Shown here: piece by piece, positions 43,785-55,339 of the stretch
Layout: each line of letters opens with the position of its first letter
Numbering within the stretch: the first letter of the stretch is position 1
DNA from: Synechococcus sp. SynAce01
GTDB taxonomy: Bacteria; Cyanobacteriota; Cyanobacteriia; PCC-6307; Cyanobiaceae
Direction of reading: 5' to 3'
Assembly (NCBI RefSeq): GCF_001885215.1
Contig: NZ_CP018091.1
Span: forward strand, 992,001-1,056,000
Length of the DNA: 64,000 nucleotides
Translations under genes and position numbers: made by a program
Notes under the pieces: generated by a model
Seen by the model: only the letters and a program-made list of their open reading frames with translations
Told to the model about the DNA's origin: nothing
Database searches by the model: none

Positions 43785-43859
43785 TTCGGCTGGGTGGGGC
43801 AGCAGGGGAGGGGAAGGGAGCCCTTGAGTTGAAGGAGCCTTTGGGTTGGAGGTCGTTAA

Positions 43860-45602
<1,743 letters not shown>

Positions 45603-45615
45603 GGGGCCGACTGCC

Positions 45616-46317
45616 ATGGCCGCCGTAGCGATGGTTGAGACCCCCGGGCTTCTGCCCGTGGTGGAAACCTTCCATTCCCTGCAGGGGGAAGGGGCCCATG
45701 CCGGCCGCAGCGCCTTTTTCATCCGGCTGGGCGGTTGCGCGGTGGGCTGCCCCTGGTGCGACACCAAGCACTCCTGGCCGCAGGCCAGCCACCCACTGCA
45801 GAGCCCCTCGGAACTCTCCGAGCGGGCGGCGCGGGCGGTGGAGGCGGGCGCTGGATTCGTAGTGATCACCGGCGGAGAACCGCTGCATCACAACCTTGAT
45901 GGCCTCTGCCAGGCCTTGGCCGGTCTCAGCCAAGGCGGCGCCACTCCCTCCAGCTTCCAGCCCCTGCCGCTCCACCTCGAAACAAGCGGCGTGGATCCCT
46001 TCACGGGCCAGTTCGCCTGGATCACCCTCTCACCCAAGCCCCATCGCCCACCCACGGCCGAAGCGCTGGGCCGTTGCCACGAACTCAAGGTGGTGGTGCA
46101 TGAGCCCTCCGATCTGGGTTTCGCCGAGCAGATGGCCGCTGCGGCGCTTCAGGCCCGGAGCAACAACGGGGAACCTGCGGCCGGCAGCCTACCGGTGCTG
46201 CTGCTCCAACCCGGCTGGGACAGCGCGAAGGGCCAGGCGCTGGCGGTCGACTTCGTGCGTCAACACCCCAGTTGGCGGCTCAGCCTGCAGACCCATAAGT
46301 GGCTGGGGGTGCGCTGA
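45616..46317 (+). CDS. queE: 7-carboxy-7-deazaguanine synthase
   Basis: The radical-SAM protein has [36 protein letters not shown]: the cluster-binding CxxxCxxC is [21 protein letters not shown] and LHLETSGV complete the family. It rearranges carboxytetrahydropterin to 7-carboxy-7-deazaguanine for queuosine. ATG at 45616 or the one at 45631 may be the start. It directly follows pyrG and could be in one operon. Confidence 0.93.
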   Translation: MAAVAMVETPGLLPVVETFHSLQGEGAHAGRSAFFIRLGGCAVGCPWCDTKHSWPQASHPLQSPSELSERAARAVEAGAGFVVITGGEPLHHNLDGLCQALAGLSQGGATPSSFQPLPLHLETSGVDPFTGQFAWITLSPKPHRPPTAEALGRCHELKVVVHEPSDLGFAEQMAAAALQARSNNGEPAAGSLPVLLLQPGWDSAKGQALAVDFVRQHPSWRLSLQTHKWLGVR

Positions 46318-46402
46318 GCGGCCAGGCAGCCGTGGATTCAAAGGCTCATACGGTTCCAATTACGGTGCCAATTACAGTGCCGACCACTGCTCAAGATTCA
46401 GC

Positions 46403-47347
46403 GTGACGGCCTCCCAGAAGCGGAATCTCGTCACCGGTGGCGCCGGCTTTGTGGGATCCCATCTGGTTGATCGGCTGATGGAAGCCGGCGAAGACGTGAT
46501 CTGCCTCGACAACTACTTCACCGGCCGCAAGGCCAACATCGCCCGCTGGATCGGCCACCCCAACTTCGAGCTGGTTCGTCACGACGTGACTGAGCCGATT
46601 TCGTTGGAGGTGGATCGGATCTGGCATCTGGCCTGTCCGGCCTCGCCGGTGCACTACCAGCACAATCCGATCAAGACGGCCAAAACCAGCTTTCTCGGCA
46701 CCTACAACATGCTGGGCCTGGCCCGTCGGGTCGGGGCCCGCCTGTTGATGGCCAGCACCAGCGAAGTGTATGGCGATCCGGAGGTGCATCCCCAGCCGGA
46801 GAGCTATCGCGGCAGCGTCAATACCCACGGCATCCGCGCCTGCTACGACGAGGGTAAGCGGGTCGCCGAAACCCTCTGCTTCGACTACCAGCGGATGCAC
46901 GGCACGGAGATCCGCATCGCCCGGATCTTCAACACCTACGGGCCACGCATGCTGGCCGACGACGGGCGGGTGGTGAGCAACTTCATCGTCCAGGCGCTGC
47001 GGGGCGAACCTCTTACCCTCTACGGCGAAGGCAGCCAGACCCGCAGCTTCTGCTTCGTCGATGATCTCGTCGAAGGGCTGATCCGCTTGATGAACGGGGA
47101 GCACTCCGGTCCGATCAACATCGGCAATCCAGGCGAGTTCACGATTCGCCAGCTGGCGGAACTGGTGCGCGAGCGGATCGATCCGTCGCTGGACTTCACC
47201 CTGCTGCCCTTGCCCCAGGACGACCCTCTCCAGCGCCAGCCGGTGATCACCCTGGCCCAGCAGGAGCTGGGCTGGGAGCCGACCATTCCCCTGCGCGCGG
47301 GCCTTGAGCGCACGATCGCCGATTTCCGCTGCCGCCTCGCGGCCTGA
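46403..47347 (+). CDS. UDP-glucuronate decarboxylase (UDP-xylose synthase)
   Basis: The 314-residue SDR enzyme has [46 protein letters not shown] and [16 protein letters not shown] with the Tyr-x-x-x-Lys pair. This wording is that of Uxs, which oxidises and decarboxylates UDP-glucuronate to UDP-xylose. ATG is absent: GTG at 46403 is the best start. The frame runs upstream through queE, but that part is a shadow. Its substrate is made by the ugd product two genes on, so the cluster supplies sugars for the cell envelope. Confidence 0.88.
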   Translation: MTASQKRNLVTGGAGFVGSHLVDRLMEAGEDVICLDNYFTGRKANIARWIGHPNFELVRHDVTEPISLEVDRIWHLACPASPVHYQHNPIKTAKTSFLGTYNMLGLARRVGARLLMASTSEVYGDPEVHPQPESYRGSVNTHGIRACYDEGKRVAETLCFDYQRMHGTEIRIARIFNTYGPRMLADDGRVVSNFIVQALRGEPLTLYGEGSQTRSFCFVDDLVEGLIRLMNGEHSGPINIGNPGEFTIRQLAELVRERIDPSLDFTLLPLPQDDPLQRQPVITLAQQELGWEPTIPLRAGLERTIADFRCRLAA

Positions 47348-47419
47348 GGCCGGCCCCTGAGCCAGCTCCGGCTGGCGCCGGTTGATCCCCCAAACTGGGC
47401 GGCAGTGCTGGGTGCCGGC

Positions 47420-48721
47420 GTGGACAAGCTGCAGAGCCTTCGGGGCATGGTCGACCTGCTGCCGGAGCAGACGGCGATCTGGCAGCAGGTTGAGGCCGCG
47501 GCCCGCAGCCAGTTCCATCGGGCTGGCCTCGCCGAGATCCGCACCCCCCTGCTGGAGGCCACCGAGCTGTTCGCCCGCGGCATCGGCACCAGCACCGATG
47601 TGGTGGGCAAGGAGATGTACAGCTTCGAAGACCGGGGCCAGCGCCACTGCACGCTGCGGCCTGAAGGAACGGCCTCGGTGGTGCGCGCAGCGCTGCAGCA
47701 CGGACTGCTCAACAAGGGGCCCCAGCGCCTTTGGTACACCGGCCCGATGTTTCGCTACGAGCGCCCCCAGGCGGGTCGCCAGCGCCAGTTCCACCAGCTC
47801 GGTGTCGAACTGCTGGGTTTCGCCGATCCCCGCAGCGACGCCGAAGCGATCGCGATCGCCTGGGACCTGCTGACAGCCCTGGGAATCGGGAATCTGGCCC
47901 TGGAGATCAACTCCCTCGGCGATGCCTGCGATCGCAGCCACTACCGCAGCGTGCTGGTGGAATGGCTCGAAGCCCGCCGCGACCAGCTCGACCCCGAAGC
48001 CCAGGGGCGGATCAGCACCAACCCGCTGCGGATCCTCGACAGCAAAAATCCCGAGACCCAGGCCCTGCTCGCCGCCGCACCCCTGCTCGGCGATTGTCTC
48101 AGCGCCAGCAGCCAGCAGCGCTTTGAGCGGGTGCGCCAGGCCCTCGACCGGCTGGAGATCCCCTATCAGCTCAATCCCAGGCTGGTGCGGGGGCTGGATT
48201 ACTACACCCACACCGCCTTTGAGATCACCAGCAGCGAGCTCGGCGCCCAGGCCACGGTCTGCGGCGGTGGCCGTTACGACGGCCTGATCGAGCAGCTCGG
48301 TGGCAGCCCCACAGCGGCGATCGGCTGGGCCATCGGCCTGGAGCGGCTGGTGTTGCTGCTCCAGGCAGCCGTGGCCCCGGCCATGCATCCACTGGCCGCG
48401 GCGCAGGTGTATGTGATCAGCAGGGGCGAAGCGGCCGAGCTGCAGGCCCTTGCTCTGGCCAGGACCCTGCGCCAGGCGGGCTGCCGGGTGGAGCTGGATC
48501 TCACCGCTGCGGCCTTCGCCAAGCAACTCAAACGGGCCGATCGCAGCGGAGCCAGCTGGGCGCTGCTGATCGGGGAAGGGGAAATCGAGCAGGGGGTGGT
48601 GATCCTCAAGGATCTGCGCCTGTCCACTGAACAGCGCCTCCCCCCTGAGCTGGCGATCGGGGAGTTGGTCGCGAGGTTCTGCGATGCTGGCCCGCAGCCT
48701 TTCTCCTCGCCAACGGCATGA
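47420..48721 (+). CDS. hisS: Histidine--tRNA ligase
   Basis: The class II synthetase has [43 protein letters not shown] (motif 2), [14 protein letters not shown] (histidine loop) and [13 protein letters not shown] (motif 3), followed by a HGTP anticodon domain. GTG at 47420 gives the family start [12 protein letters not shown] at 47405 is an alternative. It overlaps ugd by four bases (ATGA), so ribosomes may pass straight on. A housekeeping tRNA synthetase inside a sugar-nucleotide cluster is a matter of gene order, not pathway. Confidence 0.96.
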   Translation: MDKLQSLRGMVDLLPEQTAIWQQVEAAARSQFHRAGLAEIRTPLLEATELFARGIGTSTDVVGKEMYSFEDRGQRHCTLRPEGTASVVRAALQHGLLNKGPQRLWYTGPMFRYERPQAGRQRQFHQLGVELLGFADPRSDAEAIAIAWDLLTALGIGNLALEINSLGDACDRSHYRSVLVEWLEARRDQLDPEAQGRISTNPLRILDSKNPETQALLAAAPLLGDCLSASSQQRFERVRQALDRLEIPYQLNPRLVRGLDYYTHTAFEITSSELGAQATVCGGGRYDGLIEQLGGSPTAAIGWAIGLERLVLLLQAAVAPAMHPLAAAQVYVISRGEAAELQALALARTLRQAGCRVELDLTAAAFAKQLKRADRSGASWALLIGEGEIEQGVVILKDLRLSTEQRLPPELAIGELVARFCDAGPQPFSSPTA

Positions 48722-50160
48722 CGGCACCGCTCACCGTCCGGACCATCTGTTGCATCGGGGCCGGCTACGTGGGCGGGCCGACGATGGCGGTGATTGCCGA
48801 TCGCTGCCCGGGCATTCAGGTCACGGTGGTGGATCTCAACGCGGCCCGCATCGCCGCCTGGAATGGTGCCGATACCGCAGCCCTGCCGGTGTATGAACCG
48901 GGCCTCGCCGAGCTGGTGGAGCGCTGCCGCGGCCGCAACCTGCACTTCAGCACGGAGGTGGACCAGGCCATCGCCGCCGCCGACATGGTCTTCCTGTCGG
49001 TGAACACCCCCACGAAAACCAGGGGCATCGGCGCTGGTGAGGCCTCCGACCTGCGCTGGATCGAAGCCTCAGCCCGCCAGGTGGCTGCCCAAGCCCAGGG
49101 ACACACGATCGTGGTGGAGAAGAGCACCCTGCCGGTGCGCACGGCCGAAACCGTCAAGGCCATCCTGGGCGCCTACCAGGAGCACAGCGGCACCACCGCC
49201 GCTGGCGGTGCCAAAACTTTCGCCGTGCTCTCCAATCCGGAATTCCTGGCCGAAGGGACCGCGATCGAGGATCTCAAGAACCCCGATCGGGTGCTGATCG
49301 GTGGCGATGAAACGGCCGCAATCGAGGCCCTAGCGGAGGTCTATGGCAACTGGGTGGCACCGGAGCGGATCCTGCGCACCAACCTCTGGAGCAGTGAACT
49401 CTCCAAGCTCACCGCCAATGCCTTTCTCGCCCAGCGGATCTCCTCGATCAATTCAATCGCCGCCCTCTGTGAAGCCACCGGAGCCGATGTGCGCGAGGTG
49501 GGACGGGCGATCGGCAGTGACTCCCGGATCGGCAAGCGCTTCCTGGCGGCAGGGCCAGGCTTTGGCGGCAGCTGCTTCCAGAAGGACATTCTCAACCTGG
49601 TTTATCTCTGCCGTCATTACCGGCTGGAGGAGGTGGCCCGTTACTGGCAGCAGGTGGTTGAGCTCAACAACTGGCAACAGCAACGGATCGCCCGGCTGGT
49701 GGTCAGCCGGCTGTTCGGCACGGTCAGCGGCAAGCGGATCGCCGTACTGGGCTTTGCCTTCAAGGCCGACACCAACGACACCCGCGCAGCGCCCGCCATT
49801 CGCATCTGCCAGGACCTGCTCGAAGAAGGCGCCCACCTGGCCATCCACGACCCCAAGGTGAGCAGCAGCCAGATCAGCGCCGACCTCAGCTCCCCGGATT
49901 GCTCAGGTGGCGACGGGCTGGGCCAGGGGCTGAGTGGCGAGGGGAGCTGGGAGAGCAGCGCCAACGTGCTGGCGGCTGTCCGTGGTGCTGATGCGGTGGT
50001 GGTGCTCACCGAATGGGGCGCCTTCGCCCAGCTCGACTGGCCGGCGATCGCGGCGCTGATGCGGCGGCCGGCCTGGCTGTTCGATGCCCGCGCCATCACC
50101 GATGCAGCGGCGGCTCGCTCGGCTGGGCTCCAGGTCTGGAGGGTGGGTGAGGGTGATTGA
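48718..50160 (+). CDS. ugd: UDP-glucose 6-dehydrogenase
   Basis: The 480-residue protein has the N-terminal NAD fold [62 protein letters not shown] and [11 protein letters not shown] with the catalytic Cys, then [21 protein letters not shown]. It oxidises UDP-glucose to UDP-glucuronate. The long form, with an insertion around GVEINRISDLSSP-like segment 380-420, resembles the eukaryotic/cyanobacterial type. ATG at 48718 overlaps the hisS stop. Its product feeds both Uxs (46403) and the epimerase (50191). Confidence 0.94.
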   Translation: MTAPLTVRTICCIGAGYVGGPTMAVIADRCPGIQVTVVDLNAARIAAWNGADTAALPVYEPGLAELVERCRGRNLHFSTEVDQAIAAADMVFLSVNTPTKTRGIGAGEASDLRWIEASARQVAAQAQGHTIVVEKSTLPVRTAETVKAILGAYQEHSGTTAAGGAKTFAVLSNPEFLAEGTAIEDLKNPDRVLIGGDETAAIEALAEVYGNWVAPERILRTNLWSSELSKLTANAFLAQRISSINSIAALCEATGADVREVGRAIGSDSRIGKRFLAAGPGFGGSCFQKDILNLVYLCRHYRLEEVARYWQQVVELNNWQQQRIARLVVSRLFGTVSGKRIAVLGFAFKADTNDTRAAPAIRICQDLLEEGAHLAIHDPKVSSSQISADLSSPDCSGGDGLGQGLSGEGSWESSANVLAAVRGADAVVVLTEWGAFAQLDWPAIAALMRRPAWLFDARAITDAAAARSAGLQVWRVGEGD

Positions 50161-50190
50161 TAGCTTGGCTGGCTTGAGGGCACAGCCGCG

Positions 50191-51213
50191 ATGAGCATTC
50201 TGGTCACGGGGGCGGCGGGCTTCATCGGCGCCGCGGTGGCCGAGAGGCTTCTGGCCCGGGGCGATCGGGTGATCGGCCTCGACAACCTGAACAGCTACTA
50301 CTCCCCCGCCCTGAAGCAGCAACGGCTGCAGCGACTCGAGCGGCACAGCAACTTTCACTTCCAGCGGCTGGCCCTGGAAGACACCGCCGCCATCTCCGAA
50401 CTGTTTCGCTCGGAGGGATTGAAGCGGGTGATCCATCTGGCCGCCCAGGCGGGCGTTCGCTACTCAATTGAAAACCCGCTGGCCTATGTGAACAGCAATG
50501 TGGTGGGCTTTCTCTCGATCCTGGAGGGCTGCCGCCACCACGGCATTGAGCACCTGGTGTACGCGTCCAGCAGTTCGGTCTATGGAGGCAACCGCTGCCT
50601 GCCATTCTCAGAGCAGCAGGCCGTCAACCACCCAGTCAGCCTGTATGCGGCCACGAAAAAAGCCAATGAGCTGATGGCTCACACCTACAGCCACCTCTAC
50701 GGGCTGCCGGCCACGGGCCTGCGCTTTTTCACCGTCTACGGCCCCTGGGGCCGACCGGACATGGCGCCGATGCTCTTCGCCAAGGCCATCCTGTCAGGAG
50801 AACCGATCCGGGTGTTCAACCAGGGGCGGATGGAGCGGGATTTCACCTACATCGATGACATCGTTGAAGGCGTGTTGCGCTGCCTCGACAAGCCTGCCAC
50901 GGCTGAGGAAGGATTCGATCCGCTTCAGCCGAATCCAGCCACGGCCCAGGTGCCCCACCGGCTGTTCAACATCGGCAACAGCCAGCCAGTGCCGCTGCTC
51001 AGCTTCATCGCCCTGCTGGAGCAGGCCTTGGGGGTGAAAGCCATTCCACAATGGGAGCCGATGCAACCCGGTGATGTGGTGGCAACGGCGGCTGACACCA
51101 CAGCACTGCAGCAATGGGTTGGATTCGCGCCCCACACACCCTTGGAGGTGGGTGTGGAGCGCTTCGCCAGCTGGTACCTGAACTGGGCTCAGGCGGAACC
51201 CACGGCCACATAG
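50191..51213 (+). CDS. NAD-dependent epimerase, UDP-glucuronate 4-epimerase type
   Basis: The 340-residue SDR has [65 protein letters not shown] and [20 protein letters not shown]. The NSYY/LKQQRL and [15 protein letters not shown] stretches are those of UDP-glucuronate 4-epimerases. It should make UDP-galacturonate from the ugd product. ATG at 50191 is 30 bases after ugd. Its 3' end overlaps that of psbJ, on the other strand, by 25 bases. Confidence 0.88.
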   Translation: MSILVTGAAGFIGAAVAERLLARGDRVIGLDNLNSYYSPALKQQRLQRLERHSNFHFQRLALEDTAAISELFRSEGLKRVIHLAAQAGVRYSIENPLAYVNSNVVGFLSILEGCRHHGIEHLVYASSSSVYGGNRCLPFSEQQAVNHPVSLYAATKKANELMAHTYSHLYGLPATGLRFFTVYGPWGRPDMAPMLFAKAILSGEPIRVFNQGRMERDFTYIDDIVEGVLRCLDKPATAEEGFDPLQPNPATAQVPHRLFNIGNSQPVPLLSFIALLEQALGVKAIPQWEPMQPGDVVATAADTTALQQWVGFAPHTPLEVGVERFASWYLNWAQAEPTAT

Positions 51214-51389
51214 GAGCCGTAGAAGAACAGACCAACCACGAAGATCACCGCGATACCGCCAGCGGTGGCCACCAACCAGAGGGGCAGCACACCCTCGGTC
51301 CAGCGGCTGCGCCAAGCAACAGCGGGGCGACCGTCGGGAAGACGGTCGGGGATGCGGCCATCAGGCAGGGCTGATTTCTTACCACTCAT
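51189..51389 (-). CDS. psbJ: Photosystem II protein PsbJ
   Basis: A 66-residue protein with an N-terminal extension rich in Arg/Pro, then one membrane helix ([23 protein letters not shown]) and the end SYVAVGSA. This matches picocyanobacterial PsbJ, which helps electron flow and assembly at the acceptor side. It ends the psbEFLJ series, after psbL. The last 25 bases overlap the convergent epimerase gene. Confidence 0.95.
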   Translation of the reverse strand: MSGKKSALPDGRIPDRLPDGRPAVAWRSRWTEGVLPLWLVATAGGIAVIFVVGLFFYGSYVAVGSA

Positions 51390-51417
51390 GGCGAAATTGC
51401 GAAGTCAGGTTGAGGTC

Positions 51418-51537
51418 TCAGTTGAAGAAGTAGCTGGTGAACAGCACACCGATCACGAAGACCAGCAGCAGGCCGAGATAAAGGCTGGTGCGGTTCAGCT
51501 CAACCGGCAAATTGTTCGGATTCGGATTGCGCTCCAT
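51418..51537 (-). CDS. psbL: Photosystem II protein PsbL
   Basis: The 39-residue product [20 protein letters not shown]...FTSYFFN is the standard PsbL of one membrane helix. PsbL is at the PSII dimer interface and is needed for plastoquinone function. ATG at 51537 gives the correct length; the longer open frame is not used. It follows psbF by ten bases and precedes psbJ. Confidence 0.97.
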   Translation of the reverse strand: MERNPNPNNLPVELNRTSLYLGLLLVFVIGVLFTSYFFN

Positions 51538-51547
51538 GGTTCTGATT

Positions 51548-51685
51548 TCAGCGACGGACGAACTGCATGGCCGCAAGGGCACCCAGGAAAAACACCGTGG
51601 GGACACCCAGGGCGTGAACGGAAAGCCAGCGCACCGTGAAGATCGGATAGTTGCGCGGCGTCGTGGCGGTTGGGGATTGACTCAT
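51548..51685 (-). CDS. psbF: Cytochrome b559 beta subunit PsbF
   Basis: The 45-residue protein is [20 protein letters not shown] followed by [25 protein letters not shown]. The His in SVHALGVP is the haem ligand. With PsbE it forms cytochrome b559. ATG at 51685 lies four bases after the psbE stop, so the two are translated together. It was too short to stand out as a gene by length alone. Confidence 0.97.
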   Translation of the reverse strand: MSQSPTATTPRNYPIFTVRWLSVHALGVPTVFFLGALAAMQFVRR

Positions 51686-51689
51686 CGGA

Positions 51690-51938
51690 TTACTTCAAGC
51701 GCAGATCAAGCTGGTCTTTGCCTTCGTAGCGCTGGCTCACGACCGGAGCCTTCGCTTCCTGAGCCTGGAAATAGGCATCAGGGCGGGGGGTTCCGAAAGC
51801 GTCATAGGCCAGGCCCGTGGACACGAACAGGAAACCTGCCAAGAAAATGGCCGGCAGGGTGACCGCATGGATCACCCAGTAACGGATGCTCGTGATGATC
51901 TCGAAAAAGGGGCGTTCCCCGGTGGAGCCGGCAGCCAT
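51690..51938 (-). CDS. psbE: Cytochrome b559 alpha subunit PsbE
   Basis: The 82-residue protein has [39 protein letters not shown], with the haem-binding His in VIHAVTLP, and the conserved tail [10 protein letters not shown]. It is needed for PSII assembly. It is the first gene of psbEFLJ and follows ycf48 and rubA on the same strand, the order conserved in cyanobacteria. Confidence 0.98.
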   Translation of the reverse strand: MAAGSTGERPFFEIITSIRYWVIHAVTLPAIFLAGFLFVSTGLAYDAFGTPRPDAYFQAQEAKAPVVSQRYEGKDQLDLRLK

Positions 51939-52027
51939 GGCAGCGGGCGAATCAGCTGAGCAAATCCTAAGGGGCGACTCGCTGCCGAGGCGCCCGAAGC
52001 CGCTGGTTGGTTACACAGGGTCGCCGA

Positions 52028-53023
52028 TCAGCCGACCCAGCGCAGCATGTTGCCCCGCTCTCCGAGAACAAAGCCTTTGCCGTTGCCTGTGAAGGCGATT
52101 CGGTTGAAGTTGGTGGGCTGCTTGGCCCCCACTGGATCCCGCTGCCAGCTGGCTCCCCGGTCGCGACTGACCAGCAGGGTGCCGCTGCCGCCACCGGCCC
52201 AGATCGCGCCGCTGGGATCCCAGGCCATGTCGAGATAGCCGTAGCCATTGGTGATCGGGATCAGCGGTTTGCTCCAGTCCTCCGGATCGGCCGCATCGCC
52301 GTTGAAGCGCAGCTGGGCGCCACGGGTGACCATCCAGAGGCGACCGTCCGGTTCAAAACCCATGCTCTGCACCCGCTGGCTGCTGACCCGCTGATGGGGT
52401 TGCCAGGTCGCTTGGCCCGGATCCCAGGTGGCGAAGAAGTTGCCAAGGCTCGACACACTGACGTAACGCCCGTCCGGGGAACGGCGCAGGTCACGGACCG
52501 CTCCGGCCGCATCACTGACATCGGCCTGCCAGCTGGCTCCGCCGTCGTCCGTTCGGTAGATCGCGCCGACGCTGGTCGCCAGTTCGGCCTGCTTGGCCCC
52601 CAGGGCGGTCACGAGATAGGGCTCACCGGGAAGTTTGGTATCAAGCAGCAGGCGCTCCCAGTTCTGGCCGCCGTCGCCGGTGCGCAGCAGCAGGCCGGGC
52701 TGTCCGGCGATCCAGCCCTCCTGGCCCTTGAAGTCAACGCTGAGCAGGCGGTAGTTGTCGCCCTCGGGCAGGTCGAGCGAACGCTCCTGCCAGCTGGCGC
52801 CGCCATCCTCGGTTTCCAGGATCAGCCGGTTGCTGCCCACCAGGAAGCCATGCCGGTCGTCGGTGAAGGCCAGATCGAGCGGGCTGGCCTTGGTATCGAG
52901 TGCCACCGGCTGCCAGGGGCTGGTGGGCGTGACGGCCAGGCCGGTGGTGACACATCCACTCAGGCCGAAGCTGAGGCCCAGGGCCAGCACCACACCCAGC
53001 AGGGAAGAAAGCAGTCGGTTCAC
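52028..53023 (-). CDS. ycf48: Photosystem II assembly factor Ycf48
   Basis: The 331-residue protein has a lipoprotein signal (LALGLSFGLSGC) and a seven-bladed propeller of BNR/Asp-box repeats such as TEDGGASWQ, TGDGGQNWE and TDDGGASWQ. Ycf48 (HCF136 in plants) binds the early D1 complex in the lumen. ATG at 53023. It is between rubA and psbE, the usual PSII assembly operon. Confidence 0.96.
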   Translation of the reverse strand: MNRLLSSLLGVVLALGLSFGLSGCVTTGLAVTPTSPWQPVALDTKASPLDLAFTDDRHGFLVGSNRLILETEDGGASWQERSLDLPEGDNYRLLSVDFKGQEGWIAGQPGLLLRTGDGGQNWERLLLDTKLPGEPYLVTALGAKQAELATSVGAIYRTDDGGASWQADVSDAAGAVRDLRRSPDGRYVSVSSLGNFFATWDPGQATWQPHQRVSSQRVQSMGFEPDGRLWMVTRGAQLRFNGDAADPEDWSKPLIPITNGYGYLDMAWDPSGAIWAGGGSGTLLVSRDRGASWQRDPVGAKQPTNFNRIAFTGNGKGFVLGERGNMLRWVG

Positions 53024-53028
53024 GGGTC

Positions 53029-53475
53029 TCAGCGGAGGGAATAGAGGGACAGGAAAAAGGCGAAACCCAGGGCAAGCCCCCCGAAGATCAGCACGTTCTT
53101 CTGGCCTGGGGTGAGCTTGTTGACCCCCAGACCGAAATTGAGGTTCTCCTCAAAACCGCTGGCCTGATTGCGGGGGCCGATGTCCCGGAAGGCCCCCACC
53201 CGGCTGCGGCAGACCGGGCAACGGAATGCAATCGGATCGAGGGCACTGAAAGGCACGCCGGCGGCGATGTTCAGCTTGCGGATGCCCTCGCCAGGGTCGT
53301 AGACGAAACCACAGCTGAGGCATTCGAAACGGTGGGTGTCCGGATCGGTGCTCTCACTGGGGTTCGGCCTCAGACCAGCAGCTGGTGTGGTCGCCTGGCT
53401 GCTTGCCTCAGTCGCGACATCCGGGTTGGCTTCGGCCGGAAGGGCGTTCTGGTCGTCGTCCTGACCACTGACCAT
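53029..53475 (-). CDS. rubA: Membrane-anchored rubredoxin RubA
   Basis: The 148-residue protein has a disordered N-terminus (about 45 residues), a rubredoxin domain with FECLSCGFVYDP and FRCPVCRSRVGAF supplying four iron ligands, and a C-terminal membrane helix (NVLIFGGLALGFAFFLSLYSL). RubA is needed for building PSII (and, in some species, PSI). It is the first gene of the rubA-ycf48-psbEFLJ series; ycf48 starts five bases after it. The promoter should lie in the 125 bases shared with ndhC. Confidence 0.95.
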   Translation of the reverse strand: MVSGQDDDQNALPAEANPDVATEASSQATTPAAGLRPNPSESTDPDTHRFECLSCGFVYDPGEGIRKLNIAAGVPFSALDPIAFRCPVCRSRVGAFRDIGPRNQASGFEENLNFGLGVNKLTPGQKNVLIFGGLALGFAFFLSLYSLR

Positions 53476-53600
53476 CGTGATGGACCCCCGGGCTGAAGCT
53501 CAACTCTATCGAGGCCCCTCCAGGCCTAGAGCCGAGTGTCGCCGGAAACCGCCGCTTTCAAGGGATGGGTGCCAGACTTCCGCCCAGGTTTGGTCGGCTG

Positions 53601-53963
53601 ATGTTCGTACTCCCGGGCTATGACGCCTTTCTCGGTTTTCTGCTGATTTCAGCGGCAGTGCCGATGTTGGCTCTCGTCACCAACAAGCTGTTGGCGCCGA
53701 CCTCGCGCAATGGGGAACGGCGGCTTACCTACGAATCGGGCATGGAGCCGATCGGGGGGGCCTGGATTCAGTTCAACATTCGTTATTACATGTTCGCCCT
53801 GGTCTTTGTGATCTTCGACGTGGAGACGGTGTTCCTCTATCCCTGGGCCGTGGCCTTCAACCAGCTCGGCCTGCTGGCCTTCATCGAAGCCTTGATCTTC
53901 ATCTCCATCTTGGTGGTGGCCCTGGCTTATGCCTGGCGCAAAGGCGCCCTCGAATGGAGCTAA
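53601..53963 (+). CDS. ndhC: NDH-1 subunit 3
   Basis: The 120-residue protein [15 protein letters not shown]...ALEWS has three membrane helices and the conserved [40 protein letters not shown]. It is the NuoA-like subunit of the cyanobacterial NDH-1 complex, in thylakoid membranes, for cyclic electron flow, respiration and CO2 uptake. ATG at 53601 is chosen by homology. ndhK follows 13 bases later. Confidence 0.97.
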   Translation: MFVLPGYDAFLGFLLISAAVPMLALVTNKLLAPTSRNGERRLTYESGMEPIGGAWIQFNIRYYMFALVFVIFDVETVFLYPWAVAFNQLGLLAFIEALIFISILVVALAYAWRKGALEWS

Positions 53964-53976
53964 CCGGATCACCACC

Positions 53977-54765
53977 ATGACCATCACTCCCTCCACCACC
54001 AATCCACTGGCCGCCCCCGGGCTCGGTGCCCCGTCGATCGACGCGCTGCGCGATCTGCGGGCCGCGAGCTGCAACCCGGTCGGGGCGCCCACCGTGACTT
54101 CGGATCTCTCCGAGAACGTGATCCTGACCAGCCTCGACGATCTGCACAACTGGGCTCGGCTGAGCAGCCTCTGGCCCCTGCTTTACGGCACGGCCTGCTG
54201 CTTCATCGAATTTGCAGCCCTGCTCGGTTCCCGCTTCGATTTCGACCGCTTCGGCCTGGTGCCCCGCTCCAGCCCAAGGCAGGCCGATCTGCTGATCACC
54301 GCTGGCACGGTGACCATGAAGATGGCCCCGGCTCTGGTCCGGCTCTACGAGCAGATGCCTGAGCCCAAATATGTGATCGCCATGGGGGCCTGCACGATCA
54401 CCGGCGGCATGTTCAGCGCCGATTCCACCACCGCCGTTCGCGGGGTGGACAAGCTTATTCCGGTGGATCTCTATATTCCCGGCTGTCCGCCCAGGCCGGA
54501 AGCGATTTTTGATGCCGTCATCAAGCTGCGCAAGAAGGTGGGCAATGAGGCCTTAGCCGAGCGGGCCAACCTGCTGCCCAGCCACCGTTACCTCACCATT
54601 GAGCACCAGCTCAAGCCGGTTGCACCGATCGTGACCGGGGCCTATCTCAAGGCCGAAACCCAGAAGGCCGCCCTCGCCGCGGCCGACGGCCTGCCGATGG
54701 CAGCAGCCGATTCAGTCCCCAGCTCCGAGCCTGTTCCCGCCAGCAGCGCCTCCAACGATGCCTGA
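53977..54765 (+). CDS. ndhK: NDH-1 subunit K
   Basis: The 262-residue protein carries the N2 iron-sulfur ligands: [31 protein letters not shown] and PGCPPRPE. The N-terminal 20 residues and the C-terminal Ala/Ser/Pro-rich tail (from about 225) are variable. ATG at 53977. It overlaps ndhJ by eight bases. The triplet ndhC-K-J is conserved in cyanobacteria and chloroplasts. Confidence 0.97.
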   Translation: MTITPSTTNPLAAPGLGAPSIDALRDLRAASCNPVGAPTVTSDLSENVILTSLDDLHNWARLSSLWPLLYGTACCFIEFAALLGSRFDFDRFGLVPRSSPRQADLLITAGTVTMKMAPALVRLYEQMPEPKYVIAMGACTITGGMFSADSTTAVRGVDKLIPVDLYIPGCPPRPEAIFDAVIKLRKKVGNEALAERANLLPSHRYLTIEHQLKPVAPIVTGAYLKAETQKAALAAADGLPMAAADSVPSSEPVPASSASNDA

Positions 54766-55333
54766 GTCTTCCGACAACGCTCCAGCCACGCCATCCTCGC
54801 AACCCCAGGAGGGCGCCGAACTGGCGATCCCGGCTGCCGGCCCGATCAGTCAGTGGCTCAACTCCCAGGGCTTTGAACACCGCTCTCTCGGCCCCGATCA
54901 CATCGGCGTGGAGCTGATCGGCATTGAGCCGGTGTTTCTGCCGATGGTGGCCGCCGCGCTCAAGGCCTTCGGCTTTGACTATCTCCAGTGCCAGGGCGGC
55001 TACGACGAAGGCCCCGGTGGCCAGCTGGTCAGCTTTTATCACCTGGTCAAGCTGAGCGCAGCTGCCGTTGCTTCGCCGGCCCCGGGCAGCAAACCCGAAG
55101 AAGTGCGCCTGAAGGTGTTCCTGCCGCGGGATGGCGCGCTCACGGTGCCCAGCCTCTACGGGCTCTTCCGTGGCGCCGATTGGCAGGAGCGGGAAACCTT
55201 CGACATGTACGGCATTCAGTTCGAGGGCCATCCCCATCCCAAGCGCCTGCTGATGCCCGAAGACTGGAAGGGTTACCCCCTGCGCAAGGATTACGTTCAG
55301 CCCGATTTCTACGAACTTCAGGACGCTTACTGA
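54758..55333 (+). CDS. ndhJ: NDH-1 subunit J
   Basis: The 191-residue protein has [15 protein letters not shown]-like N-terminal sequence, [12 protein letters not shown]-like FYHLVKLS, and the hallmark [36 protein letters not shown]. It is the NuoC-like hydrophilic-arm subunit. The start overlaps ndhK. The stop is only six bases from the stop of the convergent yvcK gene, leaving no room for a separate terminator. Confidence 0.96.
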   Translation: MPESSDNAPATPSSQPQEGAELAIPAAGPISQWLNSQGFEHRSLGPDHIGVELIGIEPVFLPMVAAALKAFGFDYLQCQGGYDEGPGGQLVSFYHLVKLSAAAVASPAPGSKPEEVRLKVFLPRDGALTVPSLYGLFRGADWQERETFDMYGIQFEGHPHPKRLLMPEDWKGYPLRKDYVQPDFYELQDAY

Positions 55334-55339
55334 ACAGCT

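Noticed and set aside
46391-48727. Very long open frame on the minus strand (778 codons) across uxs and hisS
   Set aside because: It is opposite two certain genes, has no family-like sequence and is explained by the high GC content and codon bias of the real strand. The same holds for 44133-45869 (pyrG) and 41839-43149 (aspS).
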